From assembly GCF_024752025.1 (NCBI RefSeq), contig NZ_JANTPU010000001.1, positions 434,001 to 498,000 of the forward strand: a DNA stretch of 64,000 nucleotides, given 5' to 3'. A program made the position numbers and the translations under genes. How positions within the stretch are numbered: the first letter of the stretch is position 1; every line of letters starts with the position of its first letter. Source of the stretch: Pseudidiomarina sp. CB1 (GTDB lineage Bacteria; Pseudomonadota; Gammaproteobacteria; Enterobacterales; Alteromonadaceae). A model generated the notes under the pieces. It saw only the letters and a program-made list of their open reading frames with translations, had not been told where the DNA came from and ran no database searches. Shown one piece after another: positions 56,889-64,000 of this stretch.

Positions 56889-56911
56889 AAAGCCCCGCAA
56901 GGGGCTTTTTT
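56889..56911 (+). terminator. Intrinsic terminator after the DUF4382 gene
   Basis: AAAGCCCC and GGGGCTTT pair around a GCAA tetraloop and are followed by T residues. Confidence 0.9.
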
Positions 56912-56993
56912 GGTTTTCTGCGGCTATGGCTTTTTTTTCGATGCTAATCGGGCCATACTTAGCCCATCTTTTCTCGAACTTAAGTGATGCAGT

Positions 56994-57512
56994 ATGCAAG
57001 AGAAGAAAGTTCTGCTTAATCTTATCGCAGTGTGTTTGGTTACCTTTAGTCATGTCGCTAGCGCGCAAGAAGAATGCGGTACCGGCGCCGAACAACAGTG
57101 TAGCTATGAAAGTACTCAGCTCTGCGTCGCTGATCGCGCGCAACCGGTAATGCAAGTCGAAATCGCAGATACTTTTGCGAAAAGAGCTCGCGGACTTATG
57201 CATCGCGAACAACTAGCTGAACATCAAGGCATGTGGTTTGTGTACGACAGTGAACGTCCTGGCTACTCAGGATTCTGGATGCACAACACGAAAATTCCAT
57301 TGGACATCGCCTATCTTGATCAAAATCTACGTGTTGTGAAGACCTTCACGATGCAACCTTGTACCAGCAAGAACTCTCGCAACTGTCCATCCTATCGACC
57401 TAATGCTAATTATTGGTCGGCGTTAGAGATGAATGCGGGGTATTTCAATGAATATGACATCACCGTCGGAACCCAACTACAACAATGTAAACAACAGGAG
57501 AGCAACCGATGA
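56994..57512 (+). CDS. DUF192 domain secreted protein
   Basis: The product has 172 residues with a signal peptide (LIAVCLVTFSHVASA). The DUF192 core reads VEIADTFAKRARGLMHREQL, GMWFVYDSERPGYSGFWMHNTKIPLDIAYLD, ALEMNAGYFNEYDI. Extra cysteines in the mature N-terminus (ECGTGAEQQCSYESTQLC) and MQPCTSKNSRNCPSY suggest disulfides. The family's function is unknown. No good ribosome-binding site is seen. Its stop overlaps the M28 peptidase start as ATGA. Confidence 0.86.
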   Translation: MQEKKVLLNLIAVCLVTFSHVASAQEECGTGAEQQCSYESTQLCVADRAQPVMQVEIADTFAKRARGLMHREQLAEHQGMWFVYDSERPGYSGFWMHNTKIPLDIAYLDQNLRVVKTFTMQPCTSKNSRNCPSYRPNANYWSALEMNAGYFNEYDITVGTQLQQCKQQESNR

Positions 57513-59173
57513 AAAAGCTTTCGGTACTGGCCGCAAGCCTGCTTATTGTGGCATGTAGCCCAGCCAGTGAGCCTGAAACAACCACGTCACCACAAGTGGA
57601 CGTTGATCCTTATAGTTTCAACGAAAATTACCGCGATTACTTAGCAACCTTAAGCTCAGATGAGTTTGAAGGTCGTGCACCAGCGAGTAAAGGCGAAGAG
57701 CTGACTGTGGCTTTAGTCGAAGAAAAGTTTCGTAGTTGGGGCCTTAAGCCCTATAACCAAGAAGAAAACAACTACCAGCAACAAGTTCCTTTGGTCAAAA
57801 TGACACCGTATAGCGTGTCTAATATGTCGTTCTCAAATAATGATCTGGGTGAGTTTGCCTACAAGCAAGACATGATGGCTTGGTCACCTCGAGTGCAAGA
57901 AGAGGTTGCACTTACTGATAGCGAAATGGTCTTTGCTGGCTATGGGATTGTCGCTCCGGAATACGGTTGGAATGATTACGAAGGGCTCGACGTTGAAGGC
58001 AAAACCGTTCTCGTTTTGGTCAATGACCCAGGTTATGATTCCGGTGATCCTGAAGTCTTTAACGGCAAGGCGATGACTTATTACGGCCGCTGGACCTACA
58101 AGTTTGAAGAGGCGTCTCGACAGGGCGCTGCAGGTATTATCGTTATTCATGAGACCGGTCCTGCGGGGTATGGCTGGGGCGTGATCGCTGGCGGTTCTCC
58201 AGTGCGCTTTGATTTGGCGCGGGAAAACAAAAACATGGACCGCACTGAAATTGAAGGTTGGATCACGACTGAGGCCGCAGATAAGTTGTTTGCACGGGTA
58301 GGCTCGTCTTATGCCGAGATGCGCGAGCGCGCTCAGCAAGCAGATTTTTCGCCAGTAGCGTTAGAAACAGCGATGTCGGTAAGCGTGCAAACTGATTTTG
58401 AGTATCTTAATTCGCCTAATTTGATCGGTTACATTGAAGGCAAAACTAAGCCTGAAGAACATGTGATTTATATGGCGCATTGGGATCACATGGGAATGAA
58501 CCCGATTGCAAGCGATGACCAGATTTATAACGGTGCTCAGGACAATGCAACGGGTACAGCGGGTGTTATGGCTATCGCTGAATTTTTTGCCAGCCAGCCA
58601 CAACCGGAGCGGTCAGTTGTCTTTATCCTAGTTACAGCTGAAGAGCGTGGCCTACTGGGTTCTCAGTGGTACGCCAACAACCCGATGTTACCACTTGGTA
58701 AAGCAGTTGCCGGCGTGAATATGGATGTGCTGAATGTGTATGGACCTATGCGTGACATGGTTGTCGTTGGCCACGGAAACTCTGAATTAGAAGAATACCT
58801 AGCGAAGTATGTTGAACAACAGGATCGCTACGTCGCTCCAGAGCCAACCCCTGAAGCTGGTTCTTTTTATCGTTCAGATCACTTTAACTTGGCGAAAAAA
58901 GGCGTACCTATGCTGTATGCCAAGGGCGGTAACGATCACGTTGAACACGGTGAAGCCTATGGTAAAGAAAAACGCGCCGAGTACGTTCAGGTCGCTTACC
59001 ATAAACCCGCTGATGAATATGACCCAGAGTGGGATTTGCGTGGTGTTCAGCAGGACCTTTGGCTCTACTATTGGATTGGCAATGAGTTAGCTAATTCTGA
59101 GGCGTGGCCGAATTGGTATGCGGGCAATGAATTCCGTGCAATTCGGGATGAAACTGCCAGCGAACGCCAGTAA
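57509..59173 (+). CDS. M28 family zinc aminopeptidase lipoprotein
   Basis: The product has 554 residues. The lipobox VAC gives Cys16 as lipidation site. A PA domain insert lies around residues 130-260 (AGYGIVAPEYGWNDYEGLDVEGK, AAGIIVIHE). The M28 zinc ligands are in YMAHWDHMGM, GAQDNATGTAGVMAIAEF, TAEERGLLGSQW, NMDVLNV and YRSDHFNLAKKGVPML. It should remove N-terminal residues from peptides at the envelope. It is translationally coupled to DUF192 and followed by a terminator. Confidence 0.93.
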   Translation: MKKLSVLAASLLIVACSPASEPETTTSPQVDVDPYSFNENYRDYLATLSSDEFEGRAPASKGEELTVALVEEKFRSWGLKPYNQEENNYQQQVPLVKMTPYSVSNMSFSNNDLGEFAYKQDMMAWSPRVQEEVALTDSEMVFAGYGIVAPEYGWNDYEGLDVEGKTVLVLVNDPGYDSGDPEVFNGKAMTYYGRWTYKFEEASRQGAAGIIVIHETGPAGYGWGVIAGGSPVRFDLARENKNMDRTEIEGWITTEAADKLFARVGSSYAEMRERAQQADFSPVALETAMSVSVQTDFEYLNSPNLIGYIEGKTKPEEHVIYMAHWDHMGMNPIASDDQIYNGAQDNATGTAGVMAIAEFFASQPQPERSVVFILVTAEERGLLGSQWYANNPMLPLGKAVAGVNMDVLNVYGPMRDMVVVGHGNSELEEYLAKYVEQQDRYVAPEPTPEAGSFYRSDHFNLAKKGVPMLYAKGGNDHVEHGEAYGKEKRAEYVQVAYHKPADEYDPEWDLRGVQQDLWLYYWIGNELANSEAWPNWYAGNEFRAIRDETASERQ

Positions 59174-59194
59174 ACTATACGGTATTGGTTAAGC

Positions 59195-59230
59195 AACGGC
59201 GGCGACTTTAACCAGTTGCCGCCGTTTTTT
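59195..59230 (+). terminator. Intrinsic terminator after the M28 peptidase gene
   Basis: AACGGCGGC pairs with GCCGCCGTT around a 14-nt loop and is followed by T residues. Confidence 0.88.
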
Positions 59231-59261
59231 ATGGTTACGGAAAACCTGAGAAGGACAAACG

Positions 59262-59822
59262 GTGTTGAGTTACACAGCTGAACTATTTGGTGTTATTGCC
59301 TTAATTACGAATTTTATTGCTTACCGGCAGCCGACGGCGGATCGCTATCGGGTGGTGTCAGCCATAGCGTTGGCAGCTTTGTCGATTCACTTCTTCATGC
59401 TCGATGCCATCGCTGGGGGAATCGTCACGGGCATAGCCGTATTAAGAAATTTTATTGCGCTGCGCTGGCAGGGGCCTATCGTGCTGTGGAGTTTTGTCGC
59501 TCTGCATATTTTCTTTCTTATTGTGGAATGGCAATTTCCGATCACCGCATTACATTTTGCCGACGGCTTTCAAATCGAGTTTTCGGAACAACCGAGTCAC
59601 TGGTCGATTTGGATTGCGTATGCGTCGTCGATCATCTTCACGGTTGGCTCGATAAAGTTAAACGATCCTGATTTGATTCGCCGCTGGTTCATTTTGGCAG
59701 AATTACTTGGTTTAGCCTACGCCATCATTGTGGGGAGCGTATCGGGAACTGTGTTTAACATCGTAAATCTTTCAAGCATTATTCTTAAATTGTTACAGGA
59801 TAGACGGCTACAACGCTTGTAA
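59262..59822 (+). CDS. YgjV-family inner membrane protein
   Basis: The product has 186 residues and about six hydrophobic helices over its entire length. The N-terminus ELFGVIALITNFIAYRQ and the later AVLRNFIALR suggest the Imp-YgjV family, which is uncharacterised. The GTG start at 59262 is preceded by AAGGA; a TTG follows directly as alternative. It is separated from the M28 gene by a terminator. Confidence 0.7.
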   Translation: MLSYTAELFGVIALITNFIAYRQPTADRYRVVSAIALAALSIHFFMLDAIAGGIVTGIAVLRNFIALRWQGPIVLWSFVALHIFFLIVEWQFPITALHFADGFQIEFSEQPSHWSIWIAYASSIIFTVGSIKLNDPDLIRRWFILAELLGLAYAIIVGSVSGTVFNIVNLSSIILKLLQDRRLQRL

Positions 59823-59871
59823 TTTGTCCTTGCCGCCACAATAGTAACTAGTAAGTTCCGAAGTAGAAGAC

Positions 59872-60222
59872 GTGAAAACTATGCTTATATACATTCGTCA
59901 ATGGCAAGAAAAAATGAAACCGCAACCTGGTGCCAATCCGCTGGTCGTTATCTTCAGTTGGTTGGTGTTTGGTTTTTTCTTGATCTTGGCGCTTGGGCTC
60001 GGCCTGCTGTTTTTATTGGTTGGTTGGATTTTACTGTTACCGGTGATGTGGCGAAAACGTCGCGAATTGAAGCAGATGTGGCAATTCAAAAAAGCTGCCC
60101 AACAAGCACAACGCGATGCACAACAACGCTATCAACAGCAACGCCAGCAGCGTCGCGACCAAAATGATAGCTCAGTTATTGACGGCGAGTATACGGTTAA
60201 AGACGACGACCACTCACGTTAG
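59872..60222 (+). CDS. Small membrane protein with Gln/Arg-rich coiled tail, unknown
   Basis: The product has 116 residues. One long or two short transmembrane segments (about residues 24-58) are followed by a cytoplasmic tail of alternating Gln, Arg and Ala (QQAQRDAQQRYQQQRQQRR) that is likely helical, and an acidic end. I do not recognise the family. The start is uncertain: GTG at 59872 or ATG at 59881. The last 26 bases overlap the convergent DUF2937 gene. Confidence 0.6.
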   Translation: MKTMLIYIRQWQEKMKPQPGANPLVVIFSWLVFGFFLILALGLGLLFLLVGWILLLPVMWRKRRELKQMWQFKKAAQQAQRDAQQRYQQQRQQRRDQNDSSVIDGEYTVKDDDHSR

Positions 60223-60721
60223 TTGTAATACGGCGGCGTGAAAACAATCTTTTAAGCGCCGCCCATAGCACATCGGTAAGAACCGCAATCGCCAGCGCAA
60301 ATAATGCTCCAGTGGCTAACGCCCGCTGGTTTAATGGCACGTTGAAGCTGTATTCCTTGATTGTGCCGTCAAGTAACTCTTCATTGTGTTGCCAAATCAA
60401 TGCCCAAAGTTGGGCAGGGTAACTTTGCTGGTGAAGACGCGTTTGTTGTTCGAAGAGGGCGACGCGCGTGACTAACTTCTCAATAATTGCTGCTTCTTCC
60501 CGAAAAGCAGCTTCGGAGCTTGCTCGGTGTGCATCGATTAAACGCTCCAAATCACCATCGTAGTAACGATCGGCAAGAGCTTGATAATCTTCATAATAGA
60601 CCATCGCCTCAGCGTATTGCGCAGCAAGACGTTGTTGATATTGGTTGAGCAGATTAGGTGCTTGTATACCCAGTAGGAGCGCCGCAGCGGCAATGATGAG
60701 AATAAAATAGCGATAAATCAT
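60197..60721 (-). CDS. DUF2937-family membrane protein
   Basis: The product has 174 residues. An N-terminal transmembrane helix (FILIIAAAALLLGIQAPNLL), an amphipathic periplasmic or cytoplasmic helical section (YQQRLAAQYAEAM, ALADRYYDGDLERLIDAHRASS) and a C-terminal helix (ATGALFALAIAVLTDVLWA) fit the DUF2937 family, function unknown. The ATG at 60721 follows a hairpin that contains its GAGG site. The RND permease gene ends 56 bases upstream on the same strand. Confidence 0.7.
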   Translation of the reverse strand: MIYRYFILIIAAAALLLGIQAPNLLNQYQQRLAAQYAEAMVYYEDYQALADRYYDGDLERLIDAHRASSEAAFREEAAIIEKLVTRVALFEQQTRLHQQSYPAQLWALIWQHNEELLDGTIKEYSFNVPLNQRALATGALFALAIAVLTDVLWAALKRLFSRRRITTNVSGRRL

Positions 60722-60723
60722 GA

Positions 60724-60757
60724 CTAAGGTTACCTCAATGGCTTGAGATAACCTTAG
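60724..60757 (-). promoter_or_regulatory. Hairpin containing the DUF2937 ribosome-binding site
   Basis: On the minus strand CTAAGGTTA-T-CTCAA pairs with TTGAG-G-TAACCTTAG: 14 of 15 positions around a 4-nt loop. The TTGAGG site is inside the downstream arm. There is no T-tract, so it is not a plain terminator for the RND gene. Confidence 0.55.
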
Positions 60758-60777
60758 CATGATGATGGCTTATCAGC

Positions 60778-63700
60778 CTAGTCTTCTTCGCGTACCTTAG
60801 GTGGGAAGGTGCGACGTACGATATAGAATAACAACGGCACAAAGAAAATCGCCAAAATTGTGCCGCCGATCATACCGCCGATAACCCCGGTACCAATCGC
60901 TTGCCGGCTAACCGCTCCAGCGCCCGTTGATAAAGCTAATGGCAATACCCCGAAGGTGAACGCTAAGGAGGTCATAAGAATCGGGCGCAAGCGCAAACGC
61001 ACAGCTTCAAGCGTTGCGGTTAATAACTCTTTGCCTTGGGCTTGCAAGTCCTTGGCAAACTCAACAATAAGAATCGCATTTCGCGCCGAAACACCAACGG
61101 TCGTTAACAGGCCGACTTGAAAGTACACGTCGTTTTCTAAACCGCGCATGGTTGCCGCAATCACAGCACCAAGCACACCTAGTGGAACGACTAACATGAC
61201 CGAGAATGGAATCGACCAACTTTCATAGAGTGCTGACAAACATAAGAACACAATCAACAGCGACAGCGCATAAAGCAACGGGGCTTGGTTTCCTGAAATC
61301 TTTTCTTCGAGGGAAATGCCGCTCCATTCATAGCCGACACCGTCAGGAAGTTCATTAATCATCGCTTCCATCGCCATCATTGCATCACCTGATGACTTGC
61401 CGGGAGCAGCCTCGCCCTGAATATTCATGGCGGGTACGCCGTTGTAGCGTTCTAACCGCTGTGGACCAAACGTCCAACTCGACGTCGCAAAGGCTGAAAA
61501 CGGTACCATTTCACCTTGGTCATTGCGCACGTACCATTGGTTGAGGTCCTCTGGCGTCATTCGACTCTCGGCGACACCTTGAACATAAACCTTTTTCACG
61601 CGCCCCCGGTCAATGAAGTCATTCACATAGGTTGAACCAAAGCCATTGGCTAAGGTGGCATTAATCTGTTCAATTGACAGTCCTAAAGCTTTGGCTTTTT
61701 GAAAGTCGACATTGATTTTGAACTGTGACGTATCTTCTAAACCATTGGGTCGGACACCAACCACGTCAGGGTTTTGTGCTGCCATACCCAACAGTTGATT
61801 CCGAGCTTGCAGTAGGCCTTCGTGACCTAAACCACCACGGTCCTGAATATAAAGATTAAAGCCACTGGCATTACCCAAAGAAGGGATCGAAGGCAGGTTA
61901 AACGAGAAGATCATGGCTTCGCGAATCTGGCTAAAGTAACCCATAGCTTGGCCAATAATAGCTTCGATCTGTAGTTCGGGCGTGGTACGTTCGGACCAGT
62001 CTGTCATGCGCACGAACGCTAGACCTGCGTTCTGACCCTGTCCACTAAAACTAAAACCGACCACCGAAAACACCGAGCGAATACCTGGGGCTTCATCAAG
62101 AAAGTAATTCTCGATTTTCTTCATCGTCTGCATCGACTGATCTTGGGTTGCCCCAGCAGGCAGCTGCATTTGTGTAAGGAATACGCCACGGTCTTCATTC
62201 GGGATGAACGAGCTCGGCATGCGTAAGAACATAAATGCCAATACCGCGAGAAGAATCATGTACAACACGATAAAACGCGCACTGCGCTTAATGATACTAC
62301 CAACACCATTAGTGTACTTGGCAGTGACGCGGTTTAAGCCGCGATTAAAGCTACCCATGATGCCTTTGTTCTTTTTCTCGTCATCAATAGGCTTAAGCAG
62401 CGTTGCACAAAGGGCAGGGCTGAAGATGATCGCTACCATCACCGATAGACTCATCGCCGAAATGATGGTAATCGAGAACTGTCGATAAACTGCGCCCGTT
62501 GAGCCCCCAAAGAAGGCCATCGGCACAAATACTGCTGCCATCACCAAGCCGATGGCGACCAATGCGCCGGTGATTTGACCCATCGATTTTATCGTTGCTT
62601 TGCGTGGTGACAAGCCTTCGTCATGCATCAAACGTTCAACGTTCTCGACAACGACAATGGCGTCATCCACCAACAGGCCGATGGCGAGCACTAAACCGAA
62701 CATGGTAAGCGTATTAATACTGAAACCAAAGGCAGACATGATGCCAAAGGTGCCGAGCACCACCACGGGAATAGCGAGTGTTGGGATCAGCGTTGCCCGC
62801 AAGTTTTGCAGGAACAGTAACATCAGTAAGAAAACTAATACAAAGGCTTCAAAGAGAATCTTTACGACTTCGGTAATTGAAGTTTCGACAAATGGCGTGG
62901 TGTCATAAGGAATCACCAGTTCCACACCCGGCGGAAAGAATTGCTCAAGTTCAGCGACGCGCTCTTTTACCGCTGCTGCAGTATCGAGCGCATTAGCTCC
63001 GGTCGCTAGGTTTACGGCAAGACCAGAGGCAGCTTGGCGATTATAACGGGCAATCGTGGAATAATTCTCACCACCGAGCTCGACTTCGGCAACGTCACCA
63101 ACTTTAACTGCCGAGCCGTCGTTATTGACTTTCAGCAGGATGTTCTTGAATTGGTCAACCGTTTCGAGCCTTGTTTGCGCAATAATCGAAGAGGTTAAGC
63201 GCTGACCTTCAACTGCTGGCGTACCGCCCAATTGTCCCGCTGCTACTTGATTATTTTGCTCGCGCAGCGCCAAAACAACGTCAGTCGTCGTCAGGTTATA
63301 GCGGGTAAGTTTTTGCGGATCGAGCCAGATACGCATGGCGTAAGGGGCACCAAATAGTCGCACGTTGCCAACACCAGGTGTTCGTGCAATAGGGTCTTGC
63401 ACGTTACTTGCGATGTAATCACCAAGGTCGATTTGATTAATTTCAGGATTATTCGAAATCAGGGCCAGAACCATCAGAAACGAGTTATTGGCCTTGGCCA
63501 CCACTAAACCCTGGTCCTGCACAGCCTGCGGCAACAATGGCACCACTAATTGCAACTTATTTTGTACTTGCACTTGGGCAATGTCGGGGTCGGTTCCCGC
63601 CGCAAATGTCAGCGTGATACTGGCATTACCTGCCGAATCACTGGTTGACGAAAAGTACATTAAGTTATCAATACCATTCAGGTTTTGTTCAATCACCTGA

Positions 63701-63885
63701 GTGACACTTTCTTCCAGTGTTTCTGCTGTTGCCCCAGGGTAAGTGGCGTTGATTTGCACCGACGGTGGCGCAATTTCTGGGTATTGTTCGACCGGTAGCT
63801 GCGTCACCGCTAGCCCGCCACCGAGCATAATAATAATGGCTATTACCCATGCAAAAATTGGGCGATCAATAAAAAACTTGGCCAT
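60778..63885 (-). CDS. RND efflux pump permease (HAE1/AcrB family)
   Basis: The product has 1035 residues (AcrB 1049) with the standard 12-helix, two-porter-loop layout. [21 protein letters not shown] begins the protein; the proton-relay Asp pair is in [16 protein letters not shown] of helix 4; [11 protein letters not shown] and [17 protein letters not shown] are family hallmarks. The pump expels drugs, dyes or bile-like compounds from the periplasm and inner leaflet with proton antiport. Its membrane-fusion partner is encoded directly upstream with three bases between stop and start. An outer-membrane factor is not visible here; the substrate is unknown. Confidence 0.95.
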   Translation of the reverse strand: MAKFFIDRPIFAWVIAIIIMLGGGLAVTQLPVEQYPEIAPPSVQINATYPGATAETLEESVTQVIEQNLNGIDNLMYFSSTSDSAGNASITLTFAAGTDPDIAQVQVQNKLQLVVPLLPQAVQDQGLVVAKANNSFLMVLALISNNPEINQIDLGDYIASNVQDPIARTPGVGNVRLFGAPYAMRIWLDPQKLTRYNLTTTDVVLALREQNNQVAAGQLGGTPAVEGQRLTSSIIAQTRLETVDQFKNILLKVNNDGSAVKVGDVAEVELGGENYSTIARYNRQAASGLAVNLATGANALDTAAAVKERVAELEQFFPPGVELVIPYDTTPFVETSITEVVKILFEAFVLVFLLMLLFLQNLRATLIPTLAIPVVVLGTFGIMSAFGFSINTLTMFGLVLAIGLLVDDAIVVVENVERLMHDEGLSPRKATIKSMGQITGALVAIGLVMAAVFVPMAFFGGSTGAVYRQFSITIISAMSLSVMVAIIFSPALCATLLKPIDDEKKNKGIMGSFNRGLNRVTAKYTNGVGSIIKRSARFIVLYMILLAVLAFMFLRMPSSFIPNEDRGVFLTQMQLPAGATQDQSMQTMKKIENYFLDEAPGIRSVFSVVGFSFSGQGQNAGLAFVRMTDWSERTTPELQIEAIIGQAMGYFSQIREAMIFSFNLPSIPSLGNASGFNLYIQDRGGLGHEGLLQARNQLLGMAAQNPDVVGVRPNGLEDTSQFKINVDFQKAKALGLSIEQINATLANGFGSTYVNDFIDRGRVKKVYVQGVAESRMTPEDLNQWYVRNDQGEMVPFSAFATSSWTFGPQRLERYNGVPAMNIQGEAAPGKSSGDAMMAMEAMINELPDGVGYEWSGISLEEKISGNQAPLLYALSLLIVFLCLSALYESWSIPFSVMLVVPLGVLGAVIAATMRGLENDVYFQVGLLTTVGVSARNAILIVEFAKDLQAQGKELLTATLEAVRLRLRPILMTSLAFTFGVLPLALSTGAGAVSRQAIGTGVIGGMIGGTILAIFFVPLLFYIVRRTFPPKVREED

Positions 63886-63888
63886 AAG

Positions 63889-64000
63889 TTACTTCACTTC
63901 TTCCGTTTTCACTGGCGCTCCAGGCTGAATTTTCTGCAGCCCCTCAACAATCACTTGGTCACCAGCGGCGAGACCGCTACGGACAATCCACGCATCGCCA
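63889..64000 (-). CDS. RND efflux membrane-fusion protein, 3' end only
   Basis: The minus strand at the window edge encodes the last 36 residues of an open frame that continues beyond the window: DAWIVRSGLAAGDQVIVEGL, then QKIQPGAPVKTEEVK and stop. This is the typical C-terminal end of AcrA/MexA-type periplasmic adaptor proteins. It lies three bases upstream of the RND permease gene, confirming an operon of adaptor then permease. Confidence 0.85.
   Translation of the reverse strand, partial: GDAWIVRSGLAAGDQVIVEGLQKIQPGAPVKTEEVK

Noticed and set aside
56856-57212. 118-residue open frame on the minus strand
   Set aside because: It crosses a terminator and the real DUF192 gene and has no protein-like pattern.
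1-64000. Defence island, prophage, insertion sequence, CRISPR array, tRNA or rRNA genes
   Set aside because: No transposase, integrase, Cas-like or nuclease-cluster frames, no regularly spaced repeats, and no cloverleaf or rRNA sequence was recognised; gaps between genes are short and accounted for.

Overview
The window is a contiguous stretch of core chromosome from a gammaproteobacterium. Gene content and order (ubiG/nrdA-nrdB-yfaE beside gyrA; hisC-aroA-cmk-rpsA-ihfB-lapA-lapB-pyrF; metG divergent from apbC) and protein similarity to E. coli point to the Alteromonadales. A marine genus of the Idiomarinaceae type is my best guess; this is inference, since no 16S gene is present. Coding density is very high, with many 4-bp ATGA overlaps. 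I see no tRNA, rRNA, CRISPR array, insertion sequence or prophage.

Layout. 1-2492: 3' end of a membrane-lipid operon (cfa, DUF2878, chalcone-isomerase-like, DUF3833 lipoprotein). 2542-2934: a lone histone-H1-like basic protein with its own promoter. 3052-6365: nif3-like, cmoM, lipid kinase, beta-hydroxyacid dehydrogenase. 6490-11606: divergent DUF1329 / YCF48-MMPL envelope module. 11626-14690: GMC oxidoreductase and sbcB. 14849-20126: isoaspartyl peptidase, CBS protein, hrpA. 20106-25345 (minus): ubiG, then nrdA-nrdB-yfaE and grxA, a class Ia ribonucleotide reductase with its cofactor-maintenance ferredoxin and a glutaredoxin, preceded by three NrdR-like boxes. 25514-37250 (plus): gyrA, serC, hisC, aroA, cmk, rpsA, ihfB, lapA, lapB, pyrF and a comEA-like gene. 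37247-41601: rhombosortase, ggt, msrAB, DUF1499. 41681-45748: ynjBCD-type ABC transporter coupled to a CDP-alcohol phosphatidyltransferase (ynjF). 45690-50201 (minus): sterol-desaturase-like hydroxylase, hinT, rlmI, metG. 50317-51959: apbC-dcd. 51956-55575 (minus): M14 peptidase and YvcK-like protein. 55864-59173: secreted/lipoprotein genes (DUF4382, DUF192, M28 peptidase). 59262-60721: small membrane proteins. 60778-64000 (minus): an RND efflux pump permease and the 3' end of its membrane-fusion protein.

The most interesting non-coding signals are inverted repeats that bury the Shine-Dalgarno sequence of three unrelated genes (CBS protein, comEA-like, DUF2937), the complex nrdA leader, and a multi-hairpin rpsA leader with no strong ribosome-binding site. 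The most interesting protein-level items are the H1-like protein, the split DUF1329/YCF48/MMPL module without a visible DUF1302 partner, the cfa-linked cluster, and a rhombosortase without a substrate in view. No clearly undescribed multi-gene system such as a defence island is evident.
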